Assembly: GCA_030431635.1 (NCBI GenBank)
Contig: JAUIIL010000007.1
Coordinates: forward strand, 124,001-188,000
From: Bacteriovoracia bacterium
Lineage (GTDB): Bacteria > Bdellovibrionota > Bacteriovoracia > Bacteriovoracales > Bacteriovoracaceae
Length of the DNA stretch: 64,000 nucleotides
Reading direction: 5' to 3'
Part shown: piece after piece, positions 1 through 8,720 of the stretch
How the letters are laid out: each line of letters begins with the position of its first letter
Numbering within the stretch: position 1 is the first letter of the stretch
Made by a program: the position numbers and the translations under genes
Notes under the pieces: model-generated
The model's database searches: none
What the model saw: only the letters and a program-made list of their open reading frames with translations
What the model was told of the DNA's origin: nothing

Positions 1-927
1 TTTTTCTCATGCTTTTTTAGTTTTACCGCAGAATTTTGGGCCAATAGTAAACCAATCCTTTTAAAATATCAGGGAGGATTTTATACTCCTGTGTTTAAAA
101 ATTATTCCCCACGGGACTTAGGAATAGAGGAAAATATCGTTGTTATCGACTATAAAAAACTCAGTCTAGGAAATGAGGATTGGGCACTATTTCCTCTTAT
201 TACATGGGATCCCTATGAGTCTAACAAAAAGATTGATGCTTATCCCGGGCCACCAACTCAAGTTAACTTGATGGGCACAGATGATAGAGGAAGGGATGTA
301 CTTACGCGAATTCTTTATGGATTACGCTATAGCATAACCTATGCTCTACTTGTTTGGTTATTTAGTTTTATTATAGGAACGCTACTTGGTGGGGGAATGG
401 GCTACTTTGGTGGAAAATTTGATTTTTATGGCCAAAGAGTTACAGAAATCCTAAGTACTGTTCCCTATCTTTTATTACTTATTATTCTTATTTCTATTTT
501 CAGACCGACTATGACCTTACTCGTTTTATTAACCTGTTTCTTTGGGTGGATCTCAATTAGTTATTATGTAAGAGGTGAGTTTTTAAGAAATAGAAGACTT
601 GATTTCATTGAAGCGGCCAGAGCAATGGGAGGAAGTCATAAAAGAATATTTTTTAAACATATTCTGCCAAATTCCCTAACCCCCATTATTACTTTTACTC
701 CTTTTGTTATTGCTGGACATATAACAGGTTTGGCCAGCTTGGATTACCTTGGTTTTGGACTAGCTCCGCCGACACCTAGTTGGGGAGAGCTTCTTAATCA
801 GGCCCAAAAATATTTCACTACGGCTTGGTGGTTAGCTTTATTTCCATCTTGTGCTTTATTTTTTACTCTGACACTTCTCTCTCTCATTGGTGAAGGGGTG
901 CGAGATGCAATTAATCCAAGGGAGTAA
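1..927 (+). CDS. yejE: ABC transporter permease, YejE/OppC family (5' end outside window)
   Basis: Inner-membrane permease subunit of a peptide (microcin C/oligopeptide-type) importer. The reading frame is open from base 1, before any start codon, and the upstream residues (FTAEFWANSKPILLKY, then GGFYTPVFKNY) match the N-terminal linker of E. coli YejE, so the gene is cut by the window edge; a start at GTG 91 would be false. About 308 residues are visible. They show the binding-protein-dependent permease domain with several membrane helices and the EAA loop coded at about 601-675 (DFIEAARAMG, then HILPN), which docks the ATPase. The tail GEGVRDAINP is typical of the family. Other subunits presumably lie upstream, outside the window. 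Confidence 0.9.
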   Translation, partial: FFSCFFSFTAEFWANSKPILLKYQGGFYTPVFKNYSPRDLGIEENIVVIDYKKLSLGNEDWALFPLITWDPYESNKKIDAYPGPPTQVNLMGTDDRGRDVLTRILYGLRYSITYALLVWLFSFIIGTLLGGGMGYFGGKFDFYGQRVTEILSTVPYLLLLIILISIFRPTMTLLVLLTCFFGWISISYYVRGEFLRNRRLDFIEAARAMGGSHKRIFFKHILPNSLTPIITFTPFVIAGHITGLASLDYLGFGLAPPTPSWGELLNQAQKYFTTAWWLALFPSCALFFTLTLLSLIGEGVRDAINPRE

Positions 928-928
928 A

Positions 929-2086
929 ATGATTAGGCCTTCAAAAAGAGTTCAAGTGTTTCAAGATTCAATTTTTGGAATTATGAGTAAGAAGGCCAAT
1001 GAACATAACGCCATTAACCTATCTCAAGGGTTTCCTGACTTTGATGGGCCTGATTTTGTCAAAGAATATGCTTTGGAAGCAATTAAAGATGGAAAAAATC
1101 AATACAGTCCATTTCCTGGAATAATTGAATTAAGAGAGTCTGTTTCTCAGTATTTAAAAAGTTACTACGATTTAGATTATTGTAAGGAAGGAGAAGTCTC
1201 TATTTGTTGTGGAGCTACTGAGGGTATATTTCTCTCCATCTTATCAATTATTAATCCTGGTGATGAAGTTATTGTTTTTGAGCCTTTCTATGACTCATAT
1301 ATCTCCTCTATACAGGTCGCAGGAGGAATACCTAAAGTGGTAACCCTTAATTCTCCTGATTTTAGTTTTACTCCAGAAGATCTTGAAAACGTCTACTCTT
1401 CTCAAGTTAAGGCCATCATTCTCAATAATCCTCATAATCCAACTGGAAGAGTTTTTACTAGTAGTGAGTTAAAGATAGTGAGAGATTTTTGTTTAAAATA
1501 TGACCTTATGGCCATAAGTGATGAAGTTTATGAGTTTCTTACTTTTGACAAAGAAGAACATATTCCTCTTGCAAGTCTTGAGGGAATGCAAGAGAGAACT
1601 CTTGGAATCTATTCTGCTGGAAAAACATTTGGTTTGACGGGCTGGAAAATAGGCTGGGTTTGTGCTCCTGAGCGTTTATCTTCAGGTTTAAGAAAGTTAC
1701 ACCAATATATAACCTTTTGTGTTTCAACTCCTATGCAATATGCTCTAGCGCGCTCCTTAATGCATTTAAAGGACTATGTCCCAACTTTTAAAGAAGACTA
1801 TCAATCGAAGAGGGATTTGTTTTATTCAGGGATGAAAGAAATAGGATTTGATTTTAAAAAACCAGAAGGAACTTATTTCATGATGGTTCCTATTCATCAA
1901 ATAACTAAGATGAGTGATGTTGATTTTGCTTATCATCTTATTGAAAAAAAGCGAGTTGCTGCCATTCCTCCCTCCGCTTTTTATTTAAAATCACGAGAGG
2001 GAGAAAAGTTTCTTAGGTTTTGTTTTGCCAAAAAAGAAGAGACACTACTTGAAGCTTTGAAATTTCTTAAAGAGCTTCAAGTTTAA
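929..2086 (+). CDS. PLP-dependent aminotransferase, YbdL/methionine aminotransferase type
   Basis: Class I/II fold-type I aminotransferase of 385 residues. The N-terminus (NLSQGFPDFDGP, then QYSPFPGI) is characteristic of the YbdL/kynurenine-glutamine transaminase group, which acts on methionine or aromatic amino acids. The NNPHNPTGR motif and the PLP lysine in SAGKTFGLTGWK (Lys232) are present. The ATG at 929 is chosen because GGGAG lies just before it; in-frame TTG 887 and ATG 905 would extend into the permease gene. It starts one base after the yejE stop, so the two are probably cotranscribed. The 3' end overlaps the convergent htrA gene by 20 bases. Substrate is inferred from the family only. 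Confidence 0.88.
   Translation: MIRPSKRVQVFQDSIFGIMSKKANEHNAINLSQGFPDFDGPDFVKEYALEAIKDGKNQYSPFPGIIELRESVSQYLKSYYDLDYCKEGEVSICCGATEGIFLSILSIINPGDEVIVFEPFYDSYISSIQVAGGIPKVVTLNSPDFSFTPEDLENVYSSQVKAIILNNPHNPTGRVFTSSELKIVRDFCLKYDLMAISDEVYEFLTFDKEEHIPLASLEGMQERTLGIYSAGKTFGLTGWKIGWVCAPERLSSGLRKLHQYITFCVSTPMQYALARSLMHLKDYVPTFKEDYQSKRDLFYSGMKEIGFDFKKPEGTYFMMVPIHQITKMSDVDFAYHLIEKKRVAAIPPSAFYLKSREGEKFLRFCFAKKEETLLEALKFLKELQV
2051..2078 (+). terminator. possible hairpin at the aminotransferase/htrA convergence
   Basis: GAAGCTTT (2051-2058) can pair with AGAGCTTC (2071-2078), with one G-U pair and a 12-base loop, followed by T-rich sequence (2082-2096). It lies inside the end of the aminotransferase reading frame, so it may act as a weak rightward terminator or may be chance. 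Confidence 0.28.
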
Positions 2087-3104
2087 TTTTTAGTTTCTCC
2101 GTGTTTCCTTTTTCTTCTTTTTTAACAGTCACTTCAACAAGATCTCCTACTTTATAAGTATCAAAGACATGGTAGATATCATCATAAGAATTTACTTCCT
2201 TGTCATTGATTTTTAAAATAAGGTCTCCTTTAAATATTTGACCTCTTCTACCTCTAGAGAGTCCCTTAATTCCTGCTTTATCAGCAGGGCTTCCTGAAAT
2301 AACTTCAAGTACAGCGACTCCCTTATCTCCAAAAAACCTCTCTTTAATATCATCATCAAGTACTGTAATTCCAAGACTTGGTCGAATAATCTTTCCGTGC
2401 TCAATAAGCTGAGGGACGATTCTATTTATAGTATCAGAGGGGACAGCGAATCCTAATCCTGCATTTGTTCCTGATGGTGAATAAATCATTGTGTTCATTC
2501 CAATTAATTCTCCATTTGAGTTAAGCAGCGGTCCTCCAGAGTTCCCTTGATTAATAGCTGCATCAGTTTGAATCATATTATTAATAGTTACTTTACCTAT
2601 TCCTTCTATTTTTCTTCCTAGCGCAGAAATGATTCCTCTACTCATTGAATGATCAAGGCCAAAAGGGTTTCCAATTGCAATGGCAAATTGACCTACTTGT
2701 AAACTTTTGGAACTTCCTTTCTTGATAGCTTTAAGAAAAGGAGGAAGTTTCTCTAGTTTTAAAACAGCAATATCTTTTCTGGGAGCGACTCCTACAATTT
2801 TCGCCTTGTAAGTTTTTTTATCGTTATAAAAACTTATTTGAAAATCTTCTCCACCTTCGACGACATGAAAATTTGTTACAATATGGCCATCATCGTCCCA
2901 AATAAAACCTGAACCCTGACCAGCAGGTATTTTTTCAATAAAACCAAAAAAAGGATCTCCTACAGCTTTAATATTAGTAACGTTAACAACAGAAGCAGAA
3001 CTTTCTTTATAAATATTAATGAGTGCTTTTTCTGAATCCAATAGTTCTGCTTTTAAGTTTTGCGAAATGAGTAAGACAAAAAAAAGTAAAATCATCTTTT
3101 GCAT
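2067..3104 (-). CDS. Periplasmic serine protease, HtrA/DegP family
   Basis: Trypsin-like envelope protease with one PDZ domain, 345 residues, in the length range of single-PDZ DegS/HtrA proteins. The start at 3104 follows AGAGGAG at good spacing and opens a signal peptide or anchor (residues 1-19, hydrophobic core then LKA). The catalytic triad is visible: His80 in TNFHVV, Asp111 in RKDIAVLKL and Ser189 in GNSGGPLL. The C-terminal third (about 255-345) is a PDZ domain ending in a beta-rich tail. Expected role is degradation or signalling on misfolded envelope proteins. A longer frame upstream of 3104 lacks a ribosome site and would precede the signal peptide, so it is rejected. Confidence 0.93.
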   Translation of the reverse strand: MQKMILLFFVLLISQNLKAELLDSEKALINIYKESSASVVNVTNIKAVGDPFFGFIEKIPAGQGSGFIWDDDGHIVTNFHVVEGGEDFQISFYNDKKTYKAKIVGVAPRKDIAVLKLEKLPPFLKAIKKGSSKSLQVGQFAIAIGNPFGLDHSMSRGIISALGRKIEGIGKVTINNMIQTDAAINQGNSGGPLLNSNGELIGMNTMIYSPSGTNAGLGFAVPSDTINRIVPQLIEHGKIIRPSLGITVLDDDIKERFFGDKGVAVLEVISGSPADKAGIKGLSRGRRGQIFKGDLILKINDKEVNSYDDIYHVFDTYKVGDLVEVTVKKEEKGNTEKLKIKLEAL

Positions 3105-3114
3105 AATCTCCTCT

Positions 3115-3142
3115 TTGAAGCCATTATTATTATGTTTATAAT
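3115..3142 (+). promoter_or_regulatory. candidate sigma-70 promoter for psd
   Basis: TTGAAG (3115-3120), a 16-base spacer and a perfect TATAAT (3137-3142) sit in the divergent gap before psd. Transcription would begin near 3149, about 25 bases before the ATG. On the opposite strand, TTGACT (complement of 3165-3170) could serve htrA, but its -10 box is unclear. Confidence 0.5.
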
Positions 3143-3173
3143 AAAAAAATGAAGAAAAAGGTCCAGTCAACAC

Positions 3174-4094
3174 ATGTCAGAAAGCAAGCAAATAAAGTAC
3201 TATAATAGTACAAATAATCAAATAGAATGTGAGAAAATATATGGAGATAAGGCCGTGAGATGGCTTTATCATTCTCTAAGTGGAAGATTTTTTTCAAATC
3301 TTATAACAGGGCGGTTTGTAAGCTCTCTGTATGGGAAATTTCAAGACACACAAATGAGTGCCAAAGGAATCCCTGATTTTATTAAAAACTATGCGATAAA
3401 TATTTCAGAGTTTGAGAAAGGAAGTTTTGCAAACAAGCCTATTGAAGACTCTTATCGCTCTTTTAATGAATTTTTCATTCGTAGGTTTAAACAATCAAGT
3501 AGGGTTTTTAACGAGAATTCTGATAAAATGGCGGCTTTTTGTGAAGCTCGTTACCTAGGCTTTGAAAGAATCGATGAAGAAAGAACTTTTCCGGTGAAAG
3601 GCGTCTTTTTAAAGGCAAAAGATCTACTGGGAGAGGGTTATGAGTATCAAGATTTTATTGATGGCCCTTTAATGATAGCTCGACTATGTCCCGTTGATTA
3701 TCATCGCTATCATTACCCTGATAATGGTAAGACGGTAGAGAGTTTTGTGATAAAGGGACAATACCACTCAGTTAATCCGATCGCACTTAAATTAAAGAAT
3801 GATATTTTTATAAAAAATCAGAGAAGGGTTTCTTTGTTAGAAACTCAAAACTTTGGAAAACTAGCTTTTATTGAAGTAGGAGCAACTTGTGTTGGTAAAA
3901 TTGTTCAAAGTTTTGATGAATCAAAGACTTTTAAAAGAGGAGATGAGAAAGGATATTTTCTTTTTGGCGGGTCAACAGTCATCTTAATGGGACAGAAAGG
4001 AAAATGGAAACCATCTGAACTCATGCTTGAGAATACTCATAAAAACTTGGAAACTTTTTATCAATTAGGTTCAGCTATTGCTGAGAAAGTCTAG
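3174..4094 (+). CDS. psd: Phosphatidylserine decarboxylase
   Basis: Converts phosphatidylserine to phosphatidylethanolamine at the inner membrane, with a pyruvoyl cofactor made by self-cleavage. The protein has 306 residues. The cleavage site is visible near the C-terminus as GGST (Ser267), a variant of the usual LGST, inside FGGSTVILM; the upstream PVDYHRYH segment carries conserved histidines of the family. The N-terminal 100 residues resemble the longer psd type found in several delta-proteobacteria and Chlamydia-like sequences. It stands alone on this strand, diverges from htrA and overlaps the convergent EEP gene by 24 bases. Confidence 0.92.
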   Translation: MSESKQIKYYNSTNNQIECEKIYGDKAVRWLYHSLSGRFFSNLITGRFVSSLYGKFQDTQMSAKGIPDFIKNYAINISEFEKGSFANKPIEDSYRSFNEFFIRRFKQSSRVFNENSDKMAAFCEARYLGFERIDEERTFPVKGVFLKAKDLLGEGYEYQDFIDGPLMIARLCPVDYHRYHYPDNGKTVESFVIKGQYHSVNPIALKLKNDIFIKNQRRVSLLETQNFGKLAFIEVGATCVGKIVQSFDESKTFKRGDEKGYFLFGGSTVILMGQKGKWKPSELMLENTHKNLETFYQLGSAIAEKV

Positions 4095-4841
4095 CTTGGC
4101 AATGACGGGGTAATGATCTGAAGGAAAGGTATTGTCTTTCTGTTTGTTTGAGAAATAAATTTGATTACATTTAAAATCAGGAGAGTGGAGAATCCAATCA
4201 ATTCGTTTTCCTTCTGTATTCAGAGGATCAAAATGATGATAACTAGACTTTTCTTCCTTATTTAAAGTAATCCAAGGATCTATAAGGTTTAGTTCTTTAT
4301 TCAATATGGCCCTGACTTCTCCATCTGGTGGAGAATTAAAATCCCCACATAAGACAATTGGAAGAGAGGCTTCCCTTTTTATTTGTGAGATAAGAACCTC
4401 CATTTGTTTACTCCTGGTTGTCTCACATTTATGATCTAGATGTGTATTGATAATGAGAACTTCTTGGCCCTTAATTTTCATTATCATAAATGTTGCGAGC
4501 CTAGGAAACTCGCTATTAAAAGAACTGCTTCCGGCCAAGTGAGGAGTTTCAGAGAGCCAAATATCATAACTTTTTAGTATCTCGAGCTTTAGATTATTCC
4601 TTACAAAAAAACAAGGATACATTCTCTCAGGTATCCAAGAGCGATGATTATCAATGAGATTGTAATGAGGAAGTATTTCAGAAAGCTCTCTAAGTTGAGG
4701 TTCTCTTCCTTCTTGAGTGGCTAAAATAAGAGGTGATTCTTCATGAATAATTTGGGCCAGTATATATTTGCGAACACTCCATAACTGGCCTTTGTCATGA
4801 GGATTATCAAAACGTATATTACATGTTATGATTTTAATCAT
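4071..4841 (-). CDS. Endonuclease/exonuclease/phosphatase (EEP) family hydrolase
   Basis: EEP-fold metal-dependent phosphodiesterase of 256 residues, with no signal peptide. Motifs in order: TCNIRFDNP at the N-terminus, the metal ligand Glu44 in LATQEG, NTHLDH, the catalytic GDFNSPP, and the terminal SDHYPV with the catalytic His. Substrate cannot be read from the sequence; relatives cleave DNA, phospholipids or nucleotides. The ATG at 4841 is chosen because the domain begins there. A TTG at 4877 would overlap the upstream stop as TTGA and allow translational coupling, so it cannot be excluded. It follows the two small helix-turn-helix genes on the same strand. Confidence 0.85.
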   Translation of the reverse strand: MIKIITCNIRFDNPHDKGQLWSVRKYILAQIIHEESPLILATQEGREPQLRELSEILPHYNLIDNHRSWIPERMYPCFFVRNNLKLEILKSYDIWLSETPHLAGSSSFNSEFPRLATFMIMKIKGQEVLIINTHLDHKCETTRSKQMEVLISQIKREASLPIVLCGDFNSPPDGEVRAILNKELNLIDPWITLNKEEKSSYHHFDPLNTEGKRIDWILHSPDFKCNQIYFSNKQKDNTFPSDHYPVIAKLDFLSNS

Positions 4842-4873
4842 ACGTTTATTATAATCCCAATAGAGACTATATC

Positions 4874-5359
4874 TCAAATACCTGAACTAATATGCTCTAA
4901 GATATCGGAATATTTATTTGAACCCCAAAAGATAATATTTTCTTTTTTCGTCATAGAGGTTTGTTGTTTTTCTGTAACTTGAGAAATATAGTTTTTAATT
5001 TCTTGAAACATCGAGTTGATGATCTTTTCATTTTTATCACTAAGAGAAACTTTTTGTAAGGAAAAACTTCCTCTGTTTTCTTTTAAACTTAAATGAAGAG
5101 AGTAATCAATTAATTCCTGTATTTCTGCTTTGATAGAGTTTTTATCCTTTATGAGTTCTTTAAGCATTTTTTGTGAGATTTTTGTTATTTGAAAGAACGT
5201 ATTTTGCTGCTCTAAAATTTCTTTTGCTATTAATGATTGAGTAATATTTTGAATAACTTTAATCTTTATCCCTGTATCTTCTACGAGCTGATGTATATTT
5301 TTAGGACTTTTATTCAAAGACTCTAAAACAACTCTTTCTAATGTCGTTAAATAAAACAT
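4874..5359 (-). CDS. Small winged-helix protein resembling the C-terminal half of TIGR02147 regulators
   Basis: 161 residues, ATG preceded by a strong AAGGAGGT. Residues 1-70 look like a winged helix (ERVVLESLNKSPKNIHQLVEDTGI, then a recognition-helix-like stretch). Residues about 95-125 (SFSLQKVSLSDKNEKIINS) resemble the C-terminal signature of TIGR02147/DUF4423 proteins, regulators of unknown function common in Fibrobacter and Bdellovibrio. Family proteins are usually one chain of about 270 residues; here the Xre-like N-terminal part is a separate gene 19 bases upstream. Function unknown; a DNA-binding role is inferred. Confidence 0.6.
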   Translation of the reverse strand: MFYLTTLERVVLESLNKSPKNIHQLVEDTGIKIKVIQNITQSLIAKEILEQQNTFFQITKISQKMLKELIKDKNSIKAEIQELIDYSLHLSLKENRGSFSLQKVSLSDKNEKIINSMFQEIKNYISQVTEKQQTSMTKKENIIFWGSNKYSDILEHISSGI

Positions 5360-5378
5360 GAGACCTCCTTATATTTAA

Positions 5379-5684
5379 TTATGCTGACATCATTTTTTTA
5401 AGACTTAACTTTCTCATAAGACCAATTTTAATTTCTTGAATAGATTCAGATGAAAGTAAAAACAAACTTTCTTCTATTAGCTTCAAGAATTCACCATTTT
5501 GATTGTCTTGCTTTTTGTGAATGGCTTCTTGAAATGCTTGGTACTCAGAAAGTTTCATTTCTTGACCGTTCATAATTCTAAAGACACGTGTAATTTGAAT
5601 TCCAGTGTGATTAGAGATTTTTTGCAAAGTGTGTTTAGGATAAAGTTCTTTGTATTCTGAAATAATTTTTTTCTGAAGCAACAT
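5379..5684 (-). CDS. Small Xre-like helix-turn-helix protein
   Basis: 101 residues, with GGAGGG just before the ATG. Residues 10-55 form a helix-turn-helix (KHTLQKISNHTGIQITRVFR), and the rest is helical and ends in a basic patch. It resembles the N-terminal part of TIGR02147-type regulators, with the matching C-terminal part coded immediately downstream. Each gene has its own strong ribosome site, which argues for a natural two-gene arrangement rather than a frameshift. The target is unknown. Confidence 0.6.
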   Translation of the reverse strand: MLLQKKIISEYKELYPKHTLQKISNHTGIQITRVFRIMNGQEMKLSEYQAFQEAIHKKQDNQNGEFLKLIEESLFLLSSESIQEIKIGLMRKLSLKKMMSA

Positions 5685-5732
5685 ATTTGCCCTCCTATTT
5701 GTTTAAAAAACATAGAGCAATTATTGTGCCAA

Positions 5733-7073
5733 CTATTGAAGAGTTTCTTCTAAAATACGATAAAAGGCAGAATTAGAAATTTTTAATTCCTTAATACAGT
5801 GAGTGATTTTTCCATTATGTTTTTGATAAAGCTCTTTAACTATTTGTTTTTCAGTTTCTTGGATAAACTTTCTTAATCCAAATTGTGAAATAAATTCTTT
5901 TTGCTTCTTAGTGATAAAGTGATTCTCTTCTGAGAATAAAGTCTCATTGTTCTGAATATTCTTAGGCAATTCTTGTGCCGTTATAATTCCGTTTTCCGAA
6001 TGCTGGAGAGCAAGAAACACTTTTCTAAGCTCTCTAATATTACCTGGCCATGCGTATTGTTTTAGATAAGCATAGGCGTCAGCCTTGATAACAAATTTGC
6101 GAGGAGAGGATTTAAGCCATTTTTTGATAATAAATTCAACATCATCGACTCTTTCATTAAGGGGTTTTATTTCTAAGTGATGCCCATTAATTCGGAAAAA
6201 CAGATCTTTTCTAAATTTATTTTTTTGTATTTTTTCAAAAATATCTTCACAAGTTGCTGAGATAATAGAGAAATTTGAACGAACAGGCTTTGATGAACCA
6301 ACAGGGAAAAATTCTTTTTCTTCAATGGCCTTAAGAAGCTTTTGCTGCATTGAAACTGACATCGTCGTTATCTCATCGAGAAACAAAGTTCCGTTGTGGG
6401 CTTGCAGTAGTTTGCCCTTTTTAGCTTCATGAGCACCAGTGAAGGCGCCCTTGGTGTGACCAAAAAGTTCGGATTCCAGAAGGTTTTCTGCTATTTCCGA
6501 ACAATTCAAATGAACAAAAGGTCTATCTTCCCCTAAGAGGAGTTTATGAATAAATTTGGCCAAATGAGTTTTTCCGCATCCCGTGGCCCCGGTCAGGAAA
6601 ATGTTGATTTTTTTTAGGTTAAGCTTTGTTAGTTCTTTTAAAGACTTAATAAAGGGTTTGTCTCGAGTGAAGTATTCATTTTCTAAAAAACTTACTAATA
6701 AAGATTCTCTGTTGTTTTTCAAAAGTTTTTCAACAGTCTCTTTTAATGAGATATGAAAATGCTGCTTAGAAAGGAAATAGTCACAACCAAGTTTGTAAGC
6801 ATCTTCGAAAATATCATCAGAGTCTTCACTACTTAAAACAATGACGGACATCTCTTTCATTTTGGCTTTGGCCAAAACCTTGAAGCCAGCGAGTTCATCT
6901 GGAAGGTTTAAATCAACAACAGCCAGGTCGAAATTGCCCTTATCTAAAGCTTCAAAGGCTTCTTGTTGACTAGTTGCAACAGTAATCTCTCCAAGGCCGC
7001 TTAAAATGAGTTTTATTTGAGAACGGTAGAGTTCATCATCATCAACAACAAGAATAGAGAGATTTTTTTTCAT
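5733..7073 (-). CDS. Sigma-54-dependent response regulator (NtrC family)
   Basis: 446 residues in three parts. A receiver domain (1-115) has the acidic pair DDD at 11-13, phospho-acceptor Asp54 in VVDLNLP and Lys103. An AAA+ domain (about 140-370) has Walker A GATGCGKT (162-169), the sigma-54 contact loop GAFTGA (209-214) and Walker B FLDEI. A C-terminal Fis-type helix-turn-helix (about 405-446) completes it. Phosphorylation should activate transcription from -24/-12 promoters. No histidine kinase is nearby, so it is an orphan. It lies 60 bases downstream of mgtE on the same strand; whether the two are linked is unclear. Confidence 0.93.
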   Translation of the reverse strand: MKKNLSILVVDDDELYRSQIKLILSGLGEITVATSQQEAFEALDKGNFDLAVVDLNLPDELAGFKVLAKAKMKEMSVIVLSSEDSDDIFEDAYKLGCDYFLSKQHFHISLKETVEKLLKNNRESLLVSFLENEYFTRDKPFIKSLKELTKLNLKKINIFLTGATGCGKTHLAKFIHKLLLGEDRPFVHLNCSEIAENLLESELFGHTKGAFTGAHEAKKGKLLQAHNGTLFLDEITTMSVSMQQKLLKAIEEKEFFPVGSSKPVRSNFSIISATCEDIFEKIQKNKFRKDLFFRINGHHLEIKPLNERVDDVEFIIKKWLKSSPRKFVIKADAYAYLKQYAWPGNIRELRKVFLALQHSENGIITAQELPKNIQNNETLFSEENHFITKKQKEFISQFGLRKFIQETEKQIVKELYQKHNGKITHCIKELKISNSAFYRILEETLQ

Positions 7074-7088
7074 AGCGAGAAGTTAGCG

Positions 7089-7120
7089 AAAAAAAATTCG
7101 GAATTCAATATTTATATTCC
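7089..7120 (-). terminator. weak possible terminator between mgtE and the response regulator
   Basis: Read leftward, GGAAT pairs with ATTCC (7116-7120 and 7100-7104) and is followed by eight T (complement of A-run 7089-7096). The stem is only five base pairs, so this may be a partial or chance structure. Confidence 0.3.
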
Positions 7121-7133
7121 TTTTGAGAATTTT

Positions 7134-8528
7134 TTATATATTAAGCATCAAAGTTGCTGTTGTGAAGTAAATTAAAAGTCCCGTGATGTCCACAGCGGTT
7201 GTAATCGCAGGGCTTGCTGCCACAGCAGGATCTCCCCCCAGTTTTCTTACAACAAGAGGAAGTCCTGCGCCGATAAGGGCCGAGCTAATAACCTGTAAAG
7301 CAAGAGCAAGAGATACAGTGAGTCCTATTAAAGTAAGGCTAAATCCATTAGGGAGTGTAGACTCAAAGGAGAGAAAGTTGATTTTGATAAAAATAAGAGA
7401 GGCCACACAAAGTGAAATAAGAAATGATATCTTCAGCTCTTTAAAAATAATTTGCCACCAATCACTCAGGCTAGCTTCACCCAAAGAAAGGGCTCTAATC
7501 ACAAGAGTTGCCGATTGGCTACCAGAGTTACCTCCTGTTGCTGTCATCATTGGCATATAAACAGCCAAAATGATAAATTTCTCTAGAATAGATTGGTACT
7601 GATGAATAATTGTTCCAGATAAAATTCCAATCATTGCGAGAACTACAATCCAAATAACTCTATTCTTAAAGTGGGAAAAAGTTGAAGTACTTAAGTAGTC
7701 CTCATCGTCTTTCGATGGAGTGATCCCCATAAACTTTTCCATATCTTCAGTCTGTTCAGCAATGATTGTTTCTAGAGCATCATCGTGAGAGACAATTCCG
7801 ACCAGTTGTTTAAATGGGTTTAACACAGGAATAGCAACAAGTGAGTATTTTTCGATTTTTTGTGCAACAGATTCTCTGTCTTCATTAACTTCAGCATAAA
7901 CGAAAAACTCTTGCAAAATTTCTTCAATTTTATCTTTGGGATCGGCCATAATTAAATCTTTGAGAGTAACTAGCCCCAGCATTCTTTGTAAGTGATCGAC
8001 AACATAGATGTAATAAATCATTTTTTTTGAAGGATTATCTTGTCTTATTTTTGATAAACTATCTTGAGCTGTCATATCAATATAGATAGTCGCAAAATCT
8101 GTGTTCATAATCCCACCGGCTGTTTCAACAGGATAAGAACTTAAGGAAATAACATCTTCACGAATTCTTTTAGAAAGGAAGGGAAGAAGTTCAACTTGTT
8201 CTTCTTGATTAAGCTGTTGATAGAAGTCAGCTCGAACATCAGAGGCCATATAAGAGAAGAGTTGGGCGAAATGAACTCTCTCTATGAAGTAGAAGATTTT
8301 TCTTTTTATCTCAGTTTCAAGATCTCCAAAAATATAACCTCTTTCTTCAACAGGAAAAAGATTAAGAACCTCTAGAATATTTTCTTCACTTTCTTCATTT
8401 AAGAAGTCACAAACTTCAACAGTGGGCATCTCTTTGAGTATTTCAAATAATTCAGTAAGATTCTTAAGAGTCAAAAGCTCTTTTAATGTCGTAGTCTTAT
8501 TATCAGCATCTCTTTCAAGTTGCTCCAT
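7134..8528 (-). CDS. mgtE: Magnesium channel/transporter MgtE
   Basis: 464-residue Mg2+ channel of the inner membrane. Order of parts: the acidic alpha-helical N domain (1-130), two CBS domains (about 130-255; VDHLQRMLGLVTLKDL and NPFKQLVGIVSHDDA), a plug helix, then five membrane helices (about 285-464) with the ion-path segments PMMTATGGNSGSQSATL and GGDPAVAASPAITTAVD. The ATG at 8528 is chosen over an in-frame TTG at 8543 for its AGGT ribosome site. Mg2+ bound by the N and CBS domains closes the channel in characterised members. No M-box riboswitch was recognised in the 5' region. Confidence 0.95.
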   Translation of the reverse strand: MEQLERDADNKTTTLKELLTLKNLTELFEILKEMPTVEVCDFLNEESEENILEVLNLFPVEERGYIFGDLETEIKRKIFYFIERVHFAQLFSYMASDVRADFYQQLNQEEQVELLPFLSKRIREDVISLSSYPVETAGGIMNTDFATIYIDMTAQDSLSKIRQDNPSKKMIYYIYVVDHLQRMLGLVTLKDLIMADPKDKIEEILQEFFVYAEVNEDRESVAQKIEKYSLVAIPVLNPFKQLVGIVSHDDALETIIAEQTEDMEKFMGITPSKDDEDYLSTSTFSHFKNRVIWIVVLAMIGILSGTIIHQYQSILEKFIILAVYMPMMTATGGNSGSQSATLVIRALSLGEASLSDWWQIIFKELKISFLISLCVASLIFIKINFLSFESTLPNGFSLTLIGLTVSLALALQVISSALIGAGLPLVVRKLGGDPAVAASPAITTAVDITGLLIYFTTATLMLNI

Positions 8529-8720
8529 TTCATACCTACTCAATTCTTTTCATTGATAACAGCTTATCGTCTTGTTTTTCAAAAAGGTTATCTTTTTTCC
8601 TATAAAGAGAAAGGAAAAATATCTGACTAAACTTGTTTTATTTCAAGGAGTTTTCTTAACTAAATTCTCAGAATACCGATAGGGTAATGATTCCAAATTG
8701 GAGAAGGTCAGCCAGAAAAT

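Noticed and set aside
91-927. Permease gene starting at GTG 91
   Set aside because: The frame is open to base 1 and its translation continues to match YejE, so the true start lies outside the window.
4874-5684. Frameshifted single regulator gene
   Set aside because: The two frames are separated by 19 bases with a strong ribosome site before each start, so two real genes fit better than a broken one.
8529-8720. Possible M-box Mg2+ riboswitch or other element upstream of mgtE
   Set aside because: Only an AT-rich 8-bp hairpin (8594-8601 with 8612-8619) is visible; the conserved GC-containing helices of an M-box are not recognisable on the minus strand. The gap otherwise shows nothing firm.
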